Positions 33,590-44,093 of a stretch of 64,000 bases of DNA are shown piece after piece (the first letter of the stretch is position 1; the number at the start of each line of letters is the position of its first letter). This DNA is from Symsagittifera roscoffensis (Eukaryota; Xenacoelomorpha; Acoela; Convolutidae). The notes beneath the pieces were generated by a model. The model was not told the DNA's origin and ran no database searches. It saw only the letters and a list, made by a program, of their open reading frames with translations. The DNA is taken from the NCBI RefSeq assembly GCF_963678635.1, contig NC_087062.1, positions 93,349,845 through 93,413,844 on the forward strand, given 5' to 3'. Both the position numbers and the translations under genes were made by a program.

Positions 33590-34740
33590 AGATTGGCAGC
33601 TCCTGAGAGTACTCTCACAATTCCCAACTACAGCGTTGGGAATTTCAAATTTTGAGAAACTTCAAATTTAAATTTCCTAAAAATTGTTTCGAAAAAACTA
33701 TAAAAATTTTCATACTTTGGAAACAACAGACTTGATCATTAATAATTGATGGCAAAATTTGTAACCCCAGAGAGTTCTCTGACAGCCCCCACTTACAGAG
33801 TACGAAATTTGAAAAAAAAAAATTTAATTTAAGTTTTCTGAAATTTTTTTCGAAAAACCAAAAAAAAGGTCTTATCTGGAAATCTACAAAGATTTGAGCA
33901 GTCATGATTGGATGCAAAATGTGCAACCACTGGAGTACCCTGACAGAGCCTCACTTTAGAGATGGGAACCTCAAACTTTGTGAAATTTTTTATATCTAAG
34001 TTCTTTGAACAAATTCTATTAAAGACATAACAAACGTCACAACTCGGTCACATTTGGGCAGTCGCTTTTGGATGCAAAGCTTGCAACTTGGCTTTTCTGA
34101 GACTACCCGTACAGTACCCAGCTATAAGGTTGGAAATTTCGAAGCTTTCATTTTTTTAAATCTGAAAAATTAAGTTTTCTGAAAAATTAAAAAGAAATCA
34201 TAAAACACCTCATATCTCGAAAACTACAAGGATTTATGCAGTCATACTTGGGGCAAAGATCGCAATCCTAAAGAGAACTCTGACAGTACCTAACTACAGG
34301 GTTGCGAATTTCAAAGTTTGAAAGTGTTTTTTAATTTGAGTTTTCTAATACTTTTGCAACCCCTGGGGTAACCTTGACAGCATCTTACTGTTGGGTTGCT
34401 TTTTTAAAACTCGGTGAAATAAACACTGAATTCAATCAAACTGGAAAATCGAAAAAATTCTTAACCATTACAATATACGATATATCTTAAACGTGAAAAA
34501 AATCTTTCGTTGAAAATGCAAAAATAAAACGTTGAAAAAGCTTAAACGTGGCGAGATAGTGAAGCACGCATTTAAATATGTAAAAGATAGGCGAAGAAAG
34601 TGACAGAAAACTTTTAGGTTGGGTTGCCTGAACATGGATGTAGCAAAATAGTACCTTTGTGTGGTGAGTGAGACGAAGACAAAAATCTCTTTTAAAATCT
34701 AGGTTTAAATTCACATCAATCCTTGACCCTTAGCAATTAA
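33590..34740 (-). repeat. Tandem array, about 165-170 bp period, copy 1 with shared flank
   Basis: Units with 'gagagtactctgacag.gcccaactacagggttg.gaatttc.aa.tttg', an AT-rich middle and 'cgaaaactacaaggatttg.gcagtca' recur near 33598, 33766, 33931, 34090, 34262 and 34360. The array is followed by a unique-looking flank (about 34410-34740, 'ttaaccattacaatatacgatat...cttaaacgtggcgag') that also follows the second array at 41880-42060. Array and flank therefore move or duplicate together. It lies between the pseudouridine synthase start and the 3' end of the secreted-protein gene. Confidence 0.75.
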
Positions 34741-34810
34741 ACGCGTAATAATAATCACATATTAAATAATTCATGTGTATTCATAGTTGTGAAAAAAAAA
34801 CAGACGAAAA

Positions 34811-35647
34811 TTAATGTCTAAGACTTGGATCGTTTATTCTGCGTCCAAATAATCTCTTCCACAATTTCACAACTCTTTTCGTAGATGAGCTCCTTTGATT
34901 TTGACAAATCCAGGGCTGATCAGGGCACAGTACATTCGCTTTAAACCAACTGAAGGTTATGAAATCAACCGGATTCGCATAAGGTATTCGTGGAGTCCAT
35001 CCATCTCCAACCTTTAAAAGATAAGGGACGCCATGATGCTCATCTCTCAAACCACTCCTATGATTCTCTCGTTTTAACTCCCCAATTCCGAAACCAATTT
35101 TGGTTATTATATTAACATGACAATCAGGATCGTAGAAGGATAAAATGTAATTAAGTTGCTTGCCTTCCTCCGAGTAATCAAAAAGTTTTGTTAAATACTC
35201 CTTAGGAGTCAGCAACGCATCTCTGTAACCATACGTGAAATAATAATAATATTGACCTTGGCAACAACCCTCTCTGACTACAAAATGGTTATGATTCTCA
35301 TACACTGATTCAAAGAGATCATAACATTCTTTTCTAACAAATCTCTTTAACTCGATAAGATGACTTGATAACACCGGATCACTGATAAAAATTGCTCCAG
35401 AAATGGTCTGGATTTGAAACGCTGGATTGTATACATCGTCTTCAGTGACGAAAGCATTTAGGCAGTAGTAAGTACTAAGCTCGTTGCACAGTGACCAGAT
35501 GTAATTATAAGGCATATCAACTGGAATTATGAAATTAAGAGAAGACCAAGTTGGTTCGACAGTCGAATTAACTACAATATCATCTGCTGTTCCAAATTTG
35601 ATGCTAACTAACCAAAATGATGCACACCATAGCTTACCAAAATTCAT
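34811..35647 (-). CDS. Orphan secreted protein, Cys-containing
   Basis: A 278-residue single-exon frame from ATG 35647 (MNFGKLWCASFW...). The first 20-24 residues form a signal peptide (hydrophobic WCASFWLVSIKFGTA before DDIVV). The mature part has several Cys including an adjacent CC pair, a potential N-glycosylation site NST, several aromatic clusters (QYYYYFTYG) and a strongly basic C-terminal segment (KRVVKLWKRLFGRR). I recognise no family. Frame length, signal peptide, a TATA box at 35706-35712 and an AATAAA near the 3' end support a real, probably tissue-specific gene. Unlike the housekeeping genes here it has no strong acceptor before the ATG. Confidence 0.7.
   Translation of the reverse strand: MNFGKLWCASFWLVSIKFGTADDIVVNSTVEPTWSSLNFIIPVDMPYNYIWSLCNELSTYYCLNAFVTEDDVYNPAFQIQTISGAIFISDPVLSSHLIELKRFVRKECYDLFESVYENHNHFVVREGCCQGQYYYYFTYGYRDALLTPKEYLTKLFDYSEEGKQLNYILSFYDPDCHVNIITKIGFGIGELKRENHRSGLRDEHHGVPYLLKVGDGWTPRIPYANPVDFITFSWFKANVLCPDQPWICQNQRSSSTKRVVKLWKRLFGRRINDPSLRH
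34833..34838 (-). terminator. AATAAA inside the end of the secreted-protein frame
   Basis: Minus-strand AATAAA lies about 20 nt before the stop codon. A cleavage site 10-30 nt downstream would fall around or just after the stop, giving a very short 3' UTR. Confidence 0.3.
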
Positions 35648-35705
35648 TTTTAGCAATACTTTTGCAATTTCGTAACGATCAACAAATACCGTGAATCAGG
35701 TTCGT

Positions 35706-35712
35706 TTTTATA
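35706..35712 (-). promoter_or_regulatory. TATA box of the orphan secreted-protein gene
   Basis: Minus-strand GGTATAAAAACG, a canonical TATA context, lies 59 nt upstream of the ATG at 35647. This spacing allows a start site about 30 nt downstream of the TATA and a short 5' UTR. Confidence 0.6.
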
Positions 35713-35719
35713 CCTTGTT

Positions 35720-37225
35720 CAGTGTCATTTGAATAACAAATACAATATGACTAGCATATATGAACTGAATCAGGGGCTCAGAACTGAAGGCATTCAAATC
35801 ATTTCAGCTGATCTGAACATTTGCAATACGACCTCACTGATCAAGTTTTGCCATAGAAAAGTCACTCCGACTTTCGAAGAATAGGCGATGCTAACTGACC
35901 CGAATTTTTAAAACAGAGGCGAAGCAGAGCAGATGTTTGTCTCAATCTGTCTTGAATAAAGTTCACAAAAAAAAACAAATCAAAAAAGACAATCGAGAGC
36001 TACGCCCGACAATATTCAAGCCGACACCTGTTGAGCCAAAAAAATGGTTTTCATTAAAAAAAAACTTTGAAAAATAATAAATTATCCACTCAAAAACTCC
36101 AAATCTGACTAAACTTTGACTAATCTCCTAAAACTGATATTACGCAAAAATCTTGCAACTCAATTACCTCTATCAATGGGTTCTGAAATGTCATTCAGAA
36201 ATTAAGAAGAAAGCTGAATCTTCAAGAAGAGACCGTGCTGCGGAAACAAAGTCGACAAAAAACACAGAGGCGAAGAAGTCGAGAAAAAAACACAGAGGCG
36301 AAGCTGCAATTCGCTATCATACGTGAAAAAAAACGCCAAGAAATAACTTTAAAAGGGTAGAAAAACGGAAATTAACTTAAAACCTAATGACATTTGAAAA
36401 ATAACTGACCTTTACTGTAATTGAACTTCAGACTGAAGACATTCGAGATTTTCGGTTGACTACCCTAAACACTAATGCCACTGAAGCTTAGAGAAACCAA
36501 GGACAAGCGAGAAAGCTGCAAAATATAGTTTCAATATGTTAGAAAATACAAAATTTGCGTGTAACAATTTAGAATATAATGAGCGAACGGCAACCACACT
36601 GACTTTCCAAGAATTAAAAGAGAAATTATGTGGCCAAGTTGTGTTTAAATTATGCATTTCAAAAATTTGTTGAAAATTTTCTGAAAGAGTATATATATTA
36701 TTGTACTGTTGTATGAAACAGATAGGATAGCTTTATTTGCAGCAATTGATGAAATAAAAAAGCCTCAATTGTATTAACTCATTGTCGTTTCAAGCAAGTG
36801 TGTTATCTCAACGCCATATTCGCTGAATGGTTGAACTCTTTTAAAACCATTACACAGATGCGATGCAATCGGGAAAAAAAGAAAAAAAACATTGAAAACT
36901 TTCGGAAATGACAAAAAACTAGACGTAACAAAATGAATAAAGGTAGTTTTGAAAAAATACATGCCAATACAAATAATAGGAAATTAGCATCGTATGAAAA
37001 CTTGCCAAGCGGTAAAAAAAGCCGAAAGCACCTGAGCAGAAACCGTTTCAGCCGAAAAAAAATCACAAAATAAACGTTCGGGTCCTCTACCGCTCAAAAC
37101 AAACACACATTCACACAAAAAAGTCTTCGGTCATGAAACAACGCAATATCAGGCCATTAAAAAACATGTCGAAATAATTTCGGCAGTATAAAACTTTAAG
37201 CAGAAACAAAAATTTTTATAGTCGA
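35720..37225. other. Intergenic stretch with dispersed fragments
   Basis: Contains 'cacagaggcgaag' motifs (35917, two copies near 36265-36305) and a module like 'caggccattaaaaa' near 37150. No gene seen. Confidence 0.5.
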
Positions 37226-37229
37226 GTTT

Positions 37230-37615
37230 TGTAAAATTACAAACAGCACAAGTAAATCAAAACACTAAAAGCAACTACAATGTAAATTGCTCTTCTTAAA
37301 AAAACAATCGTATGATGTGGCAACTAAGCCGACAAAACTTAAACAGACAAATAACAAAGCGACAAATTTTTTTTTTGAAACGGAATTTTTCCCGTTTGAA
37401 AAAAAAAAGGTCCAGTCAGACTCGAAACCAGGATCTTCGTCGTCGCACGTGTATTCGTTATCCGCTCATTCGACGCTAAGAAATGTGAATTCATTGTGAA
37501 CTTAACTAAAAAATACCATTTTTAATTTTGACCATTTTGTGAACCTAAGTTTGACCAATCTGCGAACTAAAATATTTTTGGGAAAAATTTGTACCCGGTT
37601 GTAATGCTCAACAAA
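37230..37615 (+). mobile_element. Composite dispersed element, copy 2
   Basis: Colinear with 7560-7985: 'agtaaatcaaaacactaaaagcaact', 'aactaagccgacaa', then antisense tRNA-like sequence with the complement of box B ('cagactcgaaaccagg' near 37418), 'gtattcgttatccgctc', and 'gtacccggttgtaat'. Confidence 0.6.
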
Positions 37616-37869
37616 AATTTTGATGTAGTTTGGCCAATTCAATGCACGCATATAAGTGACTATATGTAGAAGGTGGGACTCCCAATTAATAGAGTTGTTT
37701 AAGTATCCACTACGGTACCTAGAAACGAACTCGCCCCCCCCCCTTTCAAATCACATTGAGGCCTAACTAGACTAACGACAAACACTTATTTAGAAACACT
37801 TGTCACTTACACTCATTTAGTTTAGAACACTTGTCACTAAACTACTTGTACCGAGTTTACTTTTCTGAC

Positions 37870-37918
37870 TTCCCCCACTTTATCACCCACCACCCCACCC
37901 CACCCCCCCCCCCCACAA
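37870..37918. repeat. C-rich low-complexity tract
   Basis: Repeated 'caccccacc' followed by a long C-run. Proline-rich translations across it are not genes. Confidence 0.85.
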
Positions 37919-38084
37919 AAAACAGACTAGACAAGGCATTCTTGACAGCAAACCTTCCCAAACACTCGATGCCAATGACCTACGCAATGTCCACACTTGA
38001 AACAATTTGGAACCCTAGCCGTGGAAAAACTGATATCTTCATCTAAATTATTCTGTCTAAAAACATTACCTAATTAAAATGGAA

Positions 38085-38830
38085 AAACCATCCCGCTATC
38101 AAAACCAGATGAACATTCAAATTTTTAACATCCTATAGACCCATATCACTTATTTACTTAGCAATTAACATTTTAGAAGCTCATTCATTATTTTTACTGA
38201 ACAACTCTCTAATTCGAAGCATCAATACGGCTTCCGTCATTCTCACTGCAGCACTAACTAGAATAGCTCACCGCCTCGCACTGTCACTGCCATACTATCT
38301 CTCTCAAATGCTTTCGATATGGTAGGCCATCGCACTCTCATGGACCTCGATCAAACCAACGCTCCTTAGAGGCCTAGTACACTCGCTGAGAAATTATTTG
38401 AATAGCCGTCAAGCCACTACATGCTTTCGTGAACAGTCAGCTCACACAGAATAACACACTTTAGAGAACCTTAGGGCTCGCTTCTATCATTCACGCTTTT
38501 TTACTTATATGTTCATGATTCTGCCACCAGAGAATGCCCACTTAACCTCTAACGCGGACGACTTCCAGCCTTTCTCACCAAGTCCTGGTATTATGGAGGC
38601 ATCAATCTCTCTCAACGTTTCCCCGCCACATCTTATGACTTTTTTCATTTCTCATAAGCTAACTTTTGCTTCATATGAAAAGCCAATAACGCTTTTCGTT
38701 TTAAAAAAACACTTGGTGATATTTTTTAAATATGAGCCCCTCCCACTTAACACAAATACCAAAATATTAGACGTTAATTTTAACCCGACTCAGTTTTGTC
38801 GCTCAGTTTAGCGAATCTTAATGTTAAAAA
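38085..38830 (+). pseudogene. Decayed LINE reverse transcriptase
   Basis: Frameshifted plus-strand remains of a non-LTR reverse transcriptase in motif order. These are a KPDEHSNF...PI.PYHL-type motif (38100-38150, compare the usual KPDKD..YRPISL), HQYGFRHSH (near 38220), SNAFDMVGHRTL (38308-38342, compare SKAFDTVDHxIL), NADDFQPFS (38549-38576, the catalytic YADD motif with Tyr changed), and NTNTKILDVNF (near 38752, compare TKxLGVxxD). Stops and frame changes lie between the motifs. It resembles CR1/Jockey-group elements; the clade is not certain. Confidence 0.7.
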
Positions 38831-39024
38831 CCACCGCATTTTATTCAAATGCTTATTATTTCATCTCCACCTACCGTTGCCATCACCACAACAGTTATTT
38901 TCGCAATCATCGCCCTCTCCCTCATCGAGTACCGCGTTACTAACTAATCAAACACACCGAATTACTAAAAAATCAAGCAGTGCTTTACTAACCAATCCCG
39001 TGAGCTAGTCGATAAAACAATCAC

Positions 39025-39481
39025 GGGGGGTAAGGGAATTAGACGACAAGCAAATTAGAAGTGACCAACAAAAACGAATTTAGACGTTAAATTGTTTTGC
39101 AAAACTAGCATTTTAGCAAAGCAAAGGGCTAACAAAACTTATTGCTTAAAACAAGTTTTCATAATTACAAAAATAATATATGATCCCATTGCATATCAAA
39201 ATATTTATCTCAATTGATTTATAAAATGTTAATTTCAAAATTATAAAACATTTTTGAAATGCATAAATTATACAATTGCGGCATGTGAAAATTGCGGCAT
39301 GTGAAAATTTGATTTGCATTTAAGAAATCTGAACGAAAGTTAATTGTAGTCGGTAAACAAATTTCAGACACGAAACAATACAATTACGTCTAATTTCCCA
39401 TATTTGTAATTTTGCATCGACGTCTAAATTCATTTTTGTTGGTCACGTTTAATTTGCTTTTCGTCTAATTTCCTAGGCCCC
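39025..39481. mobile_element. MITE with terminal inverted repeats and 8-bp target-site duplication
   Basis: A 457-bp non-coding element. The left terminus (39025 to about 39090) reads GGGG..TAAGG, then 'aattagacgacaagcaaatta', 'gtgaccaacaaaaa' and 'gaatttagacgt'. The right terminus (about 39415-39481) is its near-exact reverse complement. The bases ACAATCAC flank it directly on both sides (39017-39024 and 39482-39489), an 8-bp target-site duplication. An 8-bp duplication fits hAT-type mobilisation, though the G-rich tip is not the usual hAT terminus. Confidence 0.85.
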
Positions 39482-39489
39482 ACAATCAC

Positions 39490-41495
39490 TTTATAAGTTA
39501 AGATAAGTTAAGAGCCCGATTATTTTATTTTTAACTTCATAGCTCGAATTAAGTGCTTTTCAAAACGTTGCCAACTTACATTTAAAAAAGCAGAAACTCT
39601 AGGAGACCGGAAAAAATGAATTAAAAGTTTTAAAGGAAAAATATCTTATATCTTAAAATTAAAAAAACTTTTATATCTAACACTTTTTGGCAAAATAAAC
39701 CAGATGCAGAAATCTGGATCCATGGGTGATTTTTTCTTTTCCGCTAGGATAATTGAACTACCCGTTCAAAACTTCAGTTAACCGCATTTTTTGTGCCATT
39801 TGCTGATTCTTGGAGAGTGTGATTTACCTTCCTTTAATAATACGTTTACATTGAATTTGTATGAAAAAGAATTTCCATACGCGACAAATCAAACAACTAA
39901 CATTGATTCCTGTAACGAAAAACGCAACGTATCTTCACATCGTTCGCTGACACTAAAGAGGCTTGCATTAAAAAAAAAACTATACGAGACATACGAGAAT
40001 CAAAACACGGGCTCCCGTTACATAAGCCCCTGTTTTTAACACTAAACCATCTTTTTCTGACTAAAAAAATGATTGAATGAACAACACAGTAAACAGTGAA
40101 TATGATTAAGTGGATATAGCTAATGTTATTAAAAACTGCAAAATAAAAAGTCTTGATTTGGAAAAAAACCCGGTTTCTTCTCCAGTTCTTCCAAACTCGG
40201 GAAAGATTTTAATTATCTTTTTGTACGTTGCAACAAACGCAATAATTTCTTGGATACTTTCTGTCTCATTCCGACATCAACAGTTTGATTTTTTTTGAAA
40301 AAACCACAAAAGTTATATAACTTTTTAGTTTAAAGAACCTTTCATGCTAAACTTTTTGGTCATAGCTAGAGAAACCTGAATCAATAGATAACTTTTCTAT
40401 TCTGCGAATTCTGAAACCGAACGTCCAGGTTTGAAACAAGATCATTCACATTTCTTCGAATCATTCGCATGTTTGATATTGGAGGGCAGAAATTGTCTTC
40501 TTTTTAGCAAATGTCTTTGAAAAGCAAAAATCAATTATCAAAGCGCGAAAAATCAAATTTCAGCGTGAAAAATTTTTACCAATTCTGCTTCGCTACAGTT
40601 AAGGACATTTAATAGAATTGACCCATGTTGAGAAAATGGGTCACATTACAATTTATTAGTTCGCTGTGAAAAAAAATTAAATTCCAGTCTCGAAACTAAA
40701 GGCCAGTCGCGCATTGTTCGCAAACGAAACGGAAACCACTATAGAAAAATGAAAAAAAAAGTACCAAGAACACACAGTCAAAAGAGGCAATTGCATTCAT
40801 CAATTGAGCACTTAGTGTCATTTACTGAGCGGGCACTTGGCCGAAAACACTTGGATAGACCCCCGATGAGCTAAAAACAAAACTGCAAATAAATTTTTGT
40901 GGCCCACTATCACAGCCGGCTCCATCTCAAACGTAAAAAAAAGCATACAATTCTAATTTTTTCTCATCAAACAATGAAGTATAAAAAAACTAATGCGGTG
41001 TAAAATCAGCCAAAACCGTTTGAGCGAAAAGAACAACAAGAAAATCAATAAAGAATTTATGCAACGACGGTACTTATGCAACATCATAGTTGGTAAAATT
41101 TTAAAAAGAAAACACTTTCACTTTTAGTTTAAAACGTTTCAGTCAGAACAAAAATCCATGCTTTCAAACTTGAGCCGACAAAACAAACTAAGCAGACAAA
41201 TCATAGTTTCTCCAAAAAAAAAACATTTCACTTATTGAAAAAACAAAAACGGTTTTTCGTTCCAAAAATATACACTACCACTAGACTAAGTGACAATTGT
41301 CCTGGAAGTTGTTGACGCTCCGAAAAAAGCAAGTTCTTTTTTACAGATTTGTTCGAAAAGTTGATCAAAAAACTATATGTACAGTAGTAAAACTGCTTTT
41401 ACGGCTTAAAATATGCTATGGTATGCTTTTTAGCTATTAAAATAAGCTATTGTAAGCCTGCTTGCTCGCGACAAAAAGACTAAAAACCAAAAACT
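39490..41495. other. Stretch without a supported gene
   Basis: AT-rich. Diverged modules of the dispersed family lie near 40970-41040 and 41440-41480. No gene recognised. Confidence 0.5.
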
Positions 41496-41499
41496 TCAA

Positions 41500-42060
41500 A
41501 CCAGTGAAGTTTGACAGCCCTGGCAGCCCACAACTACAGGGTTAGAAATTTCAAACTTTGAAGAAAAAAAATTAATTTGTTTTCTGAAAATTTTTTTCAA
41601 AATTATAAAACACGTCATAACTCGAAAACTTAAAGGATTTGTGCAGTCAAATTTGGAGGCAAGATTTCCAATCCTTGAGAGTACTCTGACAGCGCCCAAA
41701 TACAGGGTTGCGAATTTCGAGTGTTGTTTTAGTAATTTGAGTTTTCTGAAAAGTTTTGAAAAAAAATCACAAAAATTGTCTTATCTTGTACACTAAAAGG
41801 ATTTGGGCATTCGTAATTGGAGGCCTAAATTGCAACCCAAGGAAAACCCTGACAACATTCCACTATTAGGCTGCTTATTTTAAACTCGGTTAAATAAACA
41901 CTGAATTCAGCTGGAAAATCGAAGAAAAATCTTAACCATTGCGATATACGATATAGCGCAAACGTGAAAAAATTCTTTCGTTAAACATGCCAAAATAATA
42001 CGGTCAAAAAGCTTAAACATGGCGAGACAGTAAAGCCTGCATTTAAATATATAATAGATT
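41500..42060 (-). repeat. Tandem array, about 165-170 bp period, copy 2 with shared flank
   Basis: Units near 41510, 41677 and 41841 match those at 33.6-34.4 kb ('gagagtactctgacagcgcccaaatacagggttgcgaatttc'). They are followed by the same flank ('ttaaccattgcgatatacgatat', 'cttaaacatggcgagacag'). It ends about 170 bp downstream of the RPB5 stop. Confidence 0.75.
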
Positions 42061-42226
42061 TAATCGGTTTTCGATTTACACTCCCTGCACGGCAATTAAT
42101 GCTAAACTCCACTTTATTAACATTTATTTAACAGAAAAAAGTTTCAAAAGATTTGAATAAACACAAACAAAATCAATTCAGATGTAATATACATACAAAA
42201 TGAAAAATCATTATTATATTTTCCAA

Positions 42227-42859
42227 TCAAACAACGAGTCTATACGTGACATATCTTCCAGCCGTTTCTGACTTCCTAATGATTCTCACAACATCACCGC
42301 GTTTGAGTCCGAAGTACCTCGCAACAGGATCTCCCATTTGAATCCTGGGAAGCTGATGGTCCTTCAATTTATATCGGGTCAGTAGCTCCTTCTTTTCTTC
42401 TGTCGTCATCAGAACGTGCTCGGGTACTAACATGTGTTCCGTGATGTTTATCAGTAACTCGCACTCCATAAACTGTTCTAGAGTGTATTTAGGCGCCATA
42501 TCTGTCAGCGCCGCTTTGGCTGACGGCGTCATTCCACCTTGGACAACAATAACTGCACGCGTAATACTCTCCTCTTGCATTCTTTGACAGTAGTGCTTGA
42601 TAGTTTTGATACCAATTTTAGCTTCTTCCGGGAAAAATACAAACATTTGATTTGTTGGGTCATCGTTATGTGCCACTAATACTATCAAATCGGACCTCGC
42701 CGGTTTCCGCTGACTGGGTGTATTTCCAAACTTCTCAATAAACTGTTCAAGCGTTTCGTCTAATTCGTCTTGCGTGACAAGATACCCTCTGTCATGGCAC
42801 AATTGCATTATGGTTTTGCGGATGCGCCATAACTTGTACGTTTCGGCCTCGTCATCCAT
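42227..42859 (-). CDS. POLR2E: RNA polymerase subunit RPB5 (shared by Pol I, II, III)
   Basis: A 210-residue intronless frame, the full length of animal RPB5. The N-terminal jaw domain has [45 protein letters not shown] and [14 protein letters not shown]. The conserved assembly domain has [54 protein letters not shown] and [16 protein letters not shown]5 contacts downstream DNA at the polymerase jaw and is shared by all three nuclear polymerases. The start is firm by alignment with the family. A good acceptor ('caacgtttcag', AG at 42863-42864) lies three nt before the ATG. It is the most downstream of the head-to-tail gene set on this strand. Confidence 0.98.
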   Translation of the reverse strand: MDDEAETYKLWRIRKTIMQLCHDRGYLVTQDELDETLEQFIEKFGNTPSQRKPARSDLIVLVAHNDDPTNQMFVFFPEEAKIGIKTIKHYCQRMQEESITRAVIVVQGGMTPSAKAALTDMAPKYTLEQFMECELLINITEHMLVPEHVLMTTEEKKELLTRYKLKDHQLPRIQMGDPVARYFGLKRGDVVRIIRKSETAGRYVTYRLVV

Positions 42860-42862
42860 TAT

Positions 42863-42864
42863 CT
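42863..42864 (-). promoter_or_regulatory. 3' splice acceptor just upstream of RPB5 start
   Basis: 'gttcaacgtttcag|ataATG'. No 5' UTR exon is visible except the orphan exon ending at 43337. This is either a trans-splice site or the acceptor of a 5' intron. Confidence 0.6.
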
Positions 42865-43067
42865 GAAACGTTGAACAAATCAGATTCCGTAGTTATTCAA
42901 ATGGAGATAACATCTTCAAAAAATGATTATCTTTATATCCACGATCAAGCAGTCTCTCAGATTTCTATACAATGTCAGGCTCCAATGTCACGCAAAAATT
43001 TCAATACGAGGCAAAGCTGAACTTGCAGTGCGTACATACATACTTCTTCATACGTACTGAAATACAC

Positions 43068-43140
43068 AAGGTCCGGAAGGGACTCGAACCTGAGATCTTA
43101 TCCTTCCAATGCCACTGCGTTGCCTCTAGACCAAGTGACA
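43068..43140 (-). repeat. tRNA-like SINE segment (antisense)
   Basis: On the minus strand: TTGGTCTAGAGG (box A-like), 'caacgcagtggcattgg', then CAGGTTCGAGTCCC (box B) and TTCCGGACC. The acceptor stem does not pair, so not a functional tRNA. A second, weaker example on this strand ends near 43590 with GTATTCGATCCC. Confidence 0.55.
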
Positions 43141-43336
43141 AAGATCATGAAAAATTATTAAGGTTCAATAATAAAGCAAGTTCAATTTCTTACATATTCA
43201 AGAAAAGTTGTTTATGGAATCAATGTCTAGTCCCCTTACTAGAAACTTGATCTCGCTAGTGCAATCCAAACAAAACTCTTCTTCAATATTATCAAAACTG
43301 AATTTGAGGCAGCTAGATTATAAATTTTACACTTAC

Positions 43337-43518
43337 TATGTTGTTCCAGCGAATCGCAGAGGAGCTATCAGTAGACCTTAACAGTCTTGACGAGGATAGT
43401 CCATTTGTATTATCTCCCCCAAATTCCAGACTGTTATTTTGTTGAGCGAAGCTCTTTATTTGCGACTCTGGCTGTTTTTTTTTGCGTCTAGAACGTTTAC
43501 GTGGTACCACTATTGTAG
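43337..43518 (-). CDS. Orphan internal exon with basic NLS-like motif
   Basis: A 182-nt exon bounded by acceptor 'gaccagtttcag' (AG at 43519-43520) and consensus donor ATA|GTAAGT (43337/43336). It starts with two bases of a split codon and ends in phase 0. It encodes TIVVPRKRSRRKKKQPESQ..., then a polar Ser/Asn-rich stretch ending SSSAIRWNNI. PRKRSRRKKK looks like a nuclear localisation signal. I recognise no family and find no partner exon upstream. The next acceptor downstream on this strand is the RPB5 one, and that junction would stay in frame (NNI joined to I-M-D-D). It could be an exon of another gene, an N-terminal extension of RPB5, or part of a polycistronic precursor. Confidence 0.5.
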
Positions 43519-44093
43519 CTGAAACTGGTCAGGCTGTGGTAAACCTGACGCTAGAGGTCAAGTGAGAGCTCATCCTAACACACTATCATTGCCATGGTAT
43601 GGGATCGAATACACGATCTGACCATTTCAAAGTGAGCGCCTTGCACTTCACTAAAAAACATTTCCTAAAATTTGTATTGAAAAATATATAAACTGCTTTT
43701 TTCTATATATAGATTAGATGCTACCTCTAACAGTACATTAGGCTCAAAATATATAAACATCATAGCAACATTAGTAAAACATGGTTAAATTGATCTCGGA
43801 AAAAAACTTGGGACTCTTTATTATCACTATCTGCTATGATTACGTATCAATAAACCAGGAAAGCTGCCTTATAAGTCCCAATTCAGACTATAGAAAAGAG
43901 ATTATTTTGAGGCAAAAACGAACAACGCAATTTTTTTTTACCGCAGATCAGTCAAAACAGACCCAATTTAAATTACAAGTATAGGGCATGATAGCATTAA
44001 ATGATTTAAAAATAACTAATTTCAATAATCTCCTCGTGTATTACGTTTCTTTGCGTCGTAGAACGACATTTAGAATTCTGTTTGTATTGGCCT

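Noticed and set aside
37831-38046. Proline-rich frame (HHPTPPPPPTK...)
   Set aside because: Produced by the C-rich low-complexity tract; it runs into the LINE relic and has no conserved continuation.
43068-43140. Possible functional tRNA gene on the minus strand
   Set aside because: Boxes A and B are recognisable, but the 5' and 3' ends do not form an acceptor stem and the T-stem mispairs.
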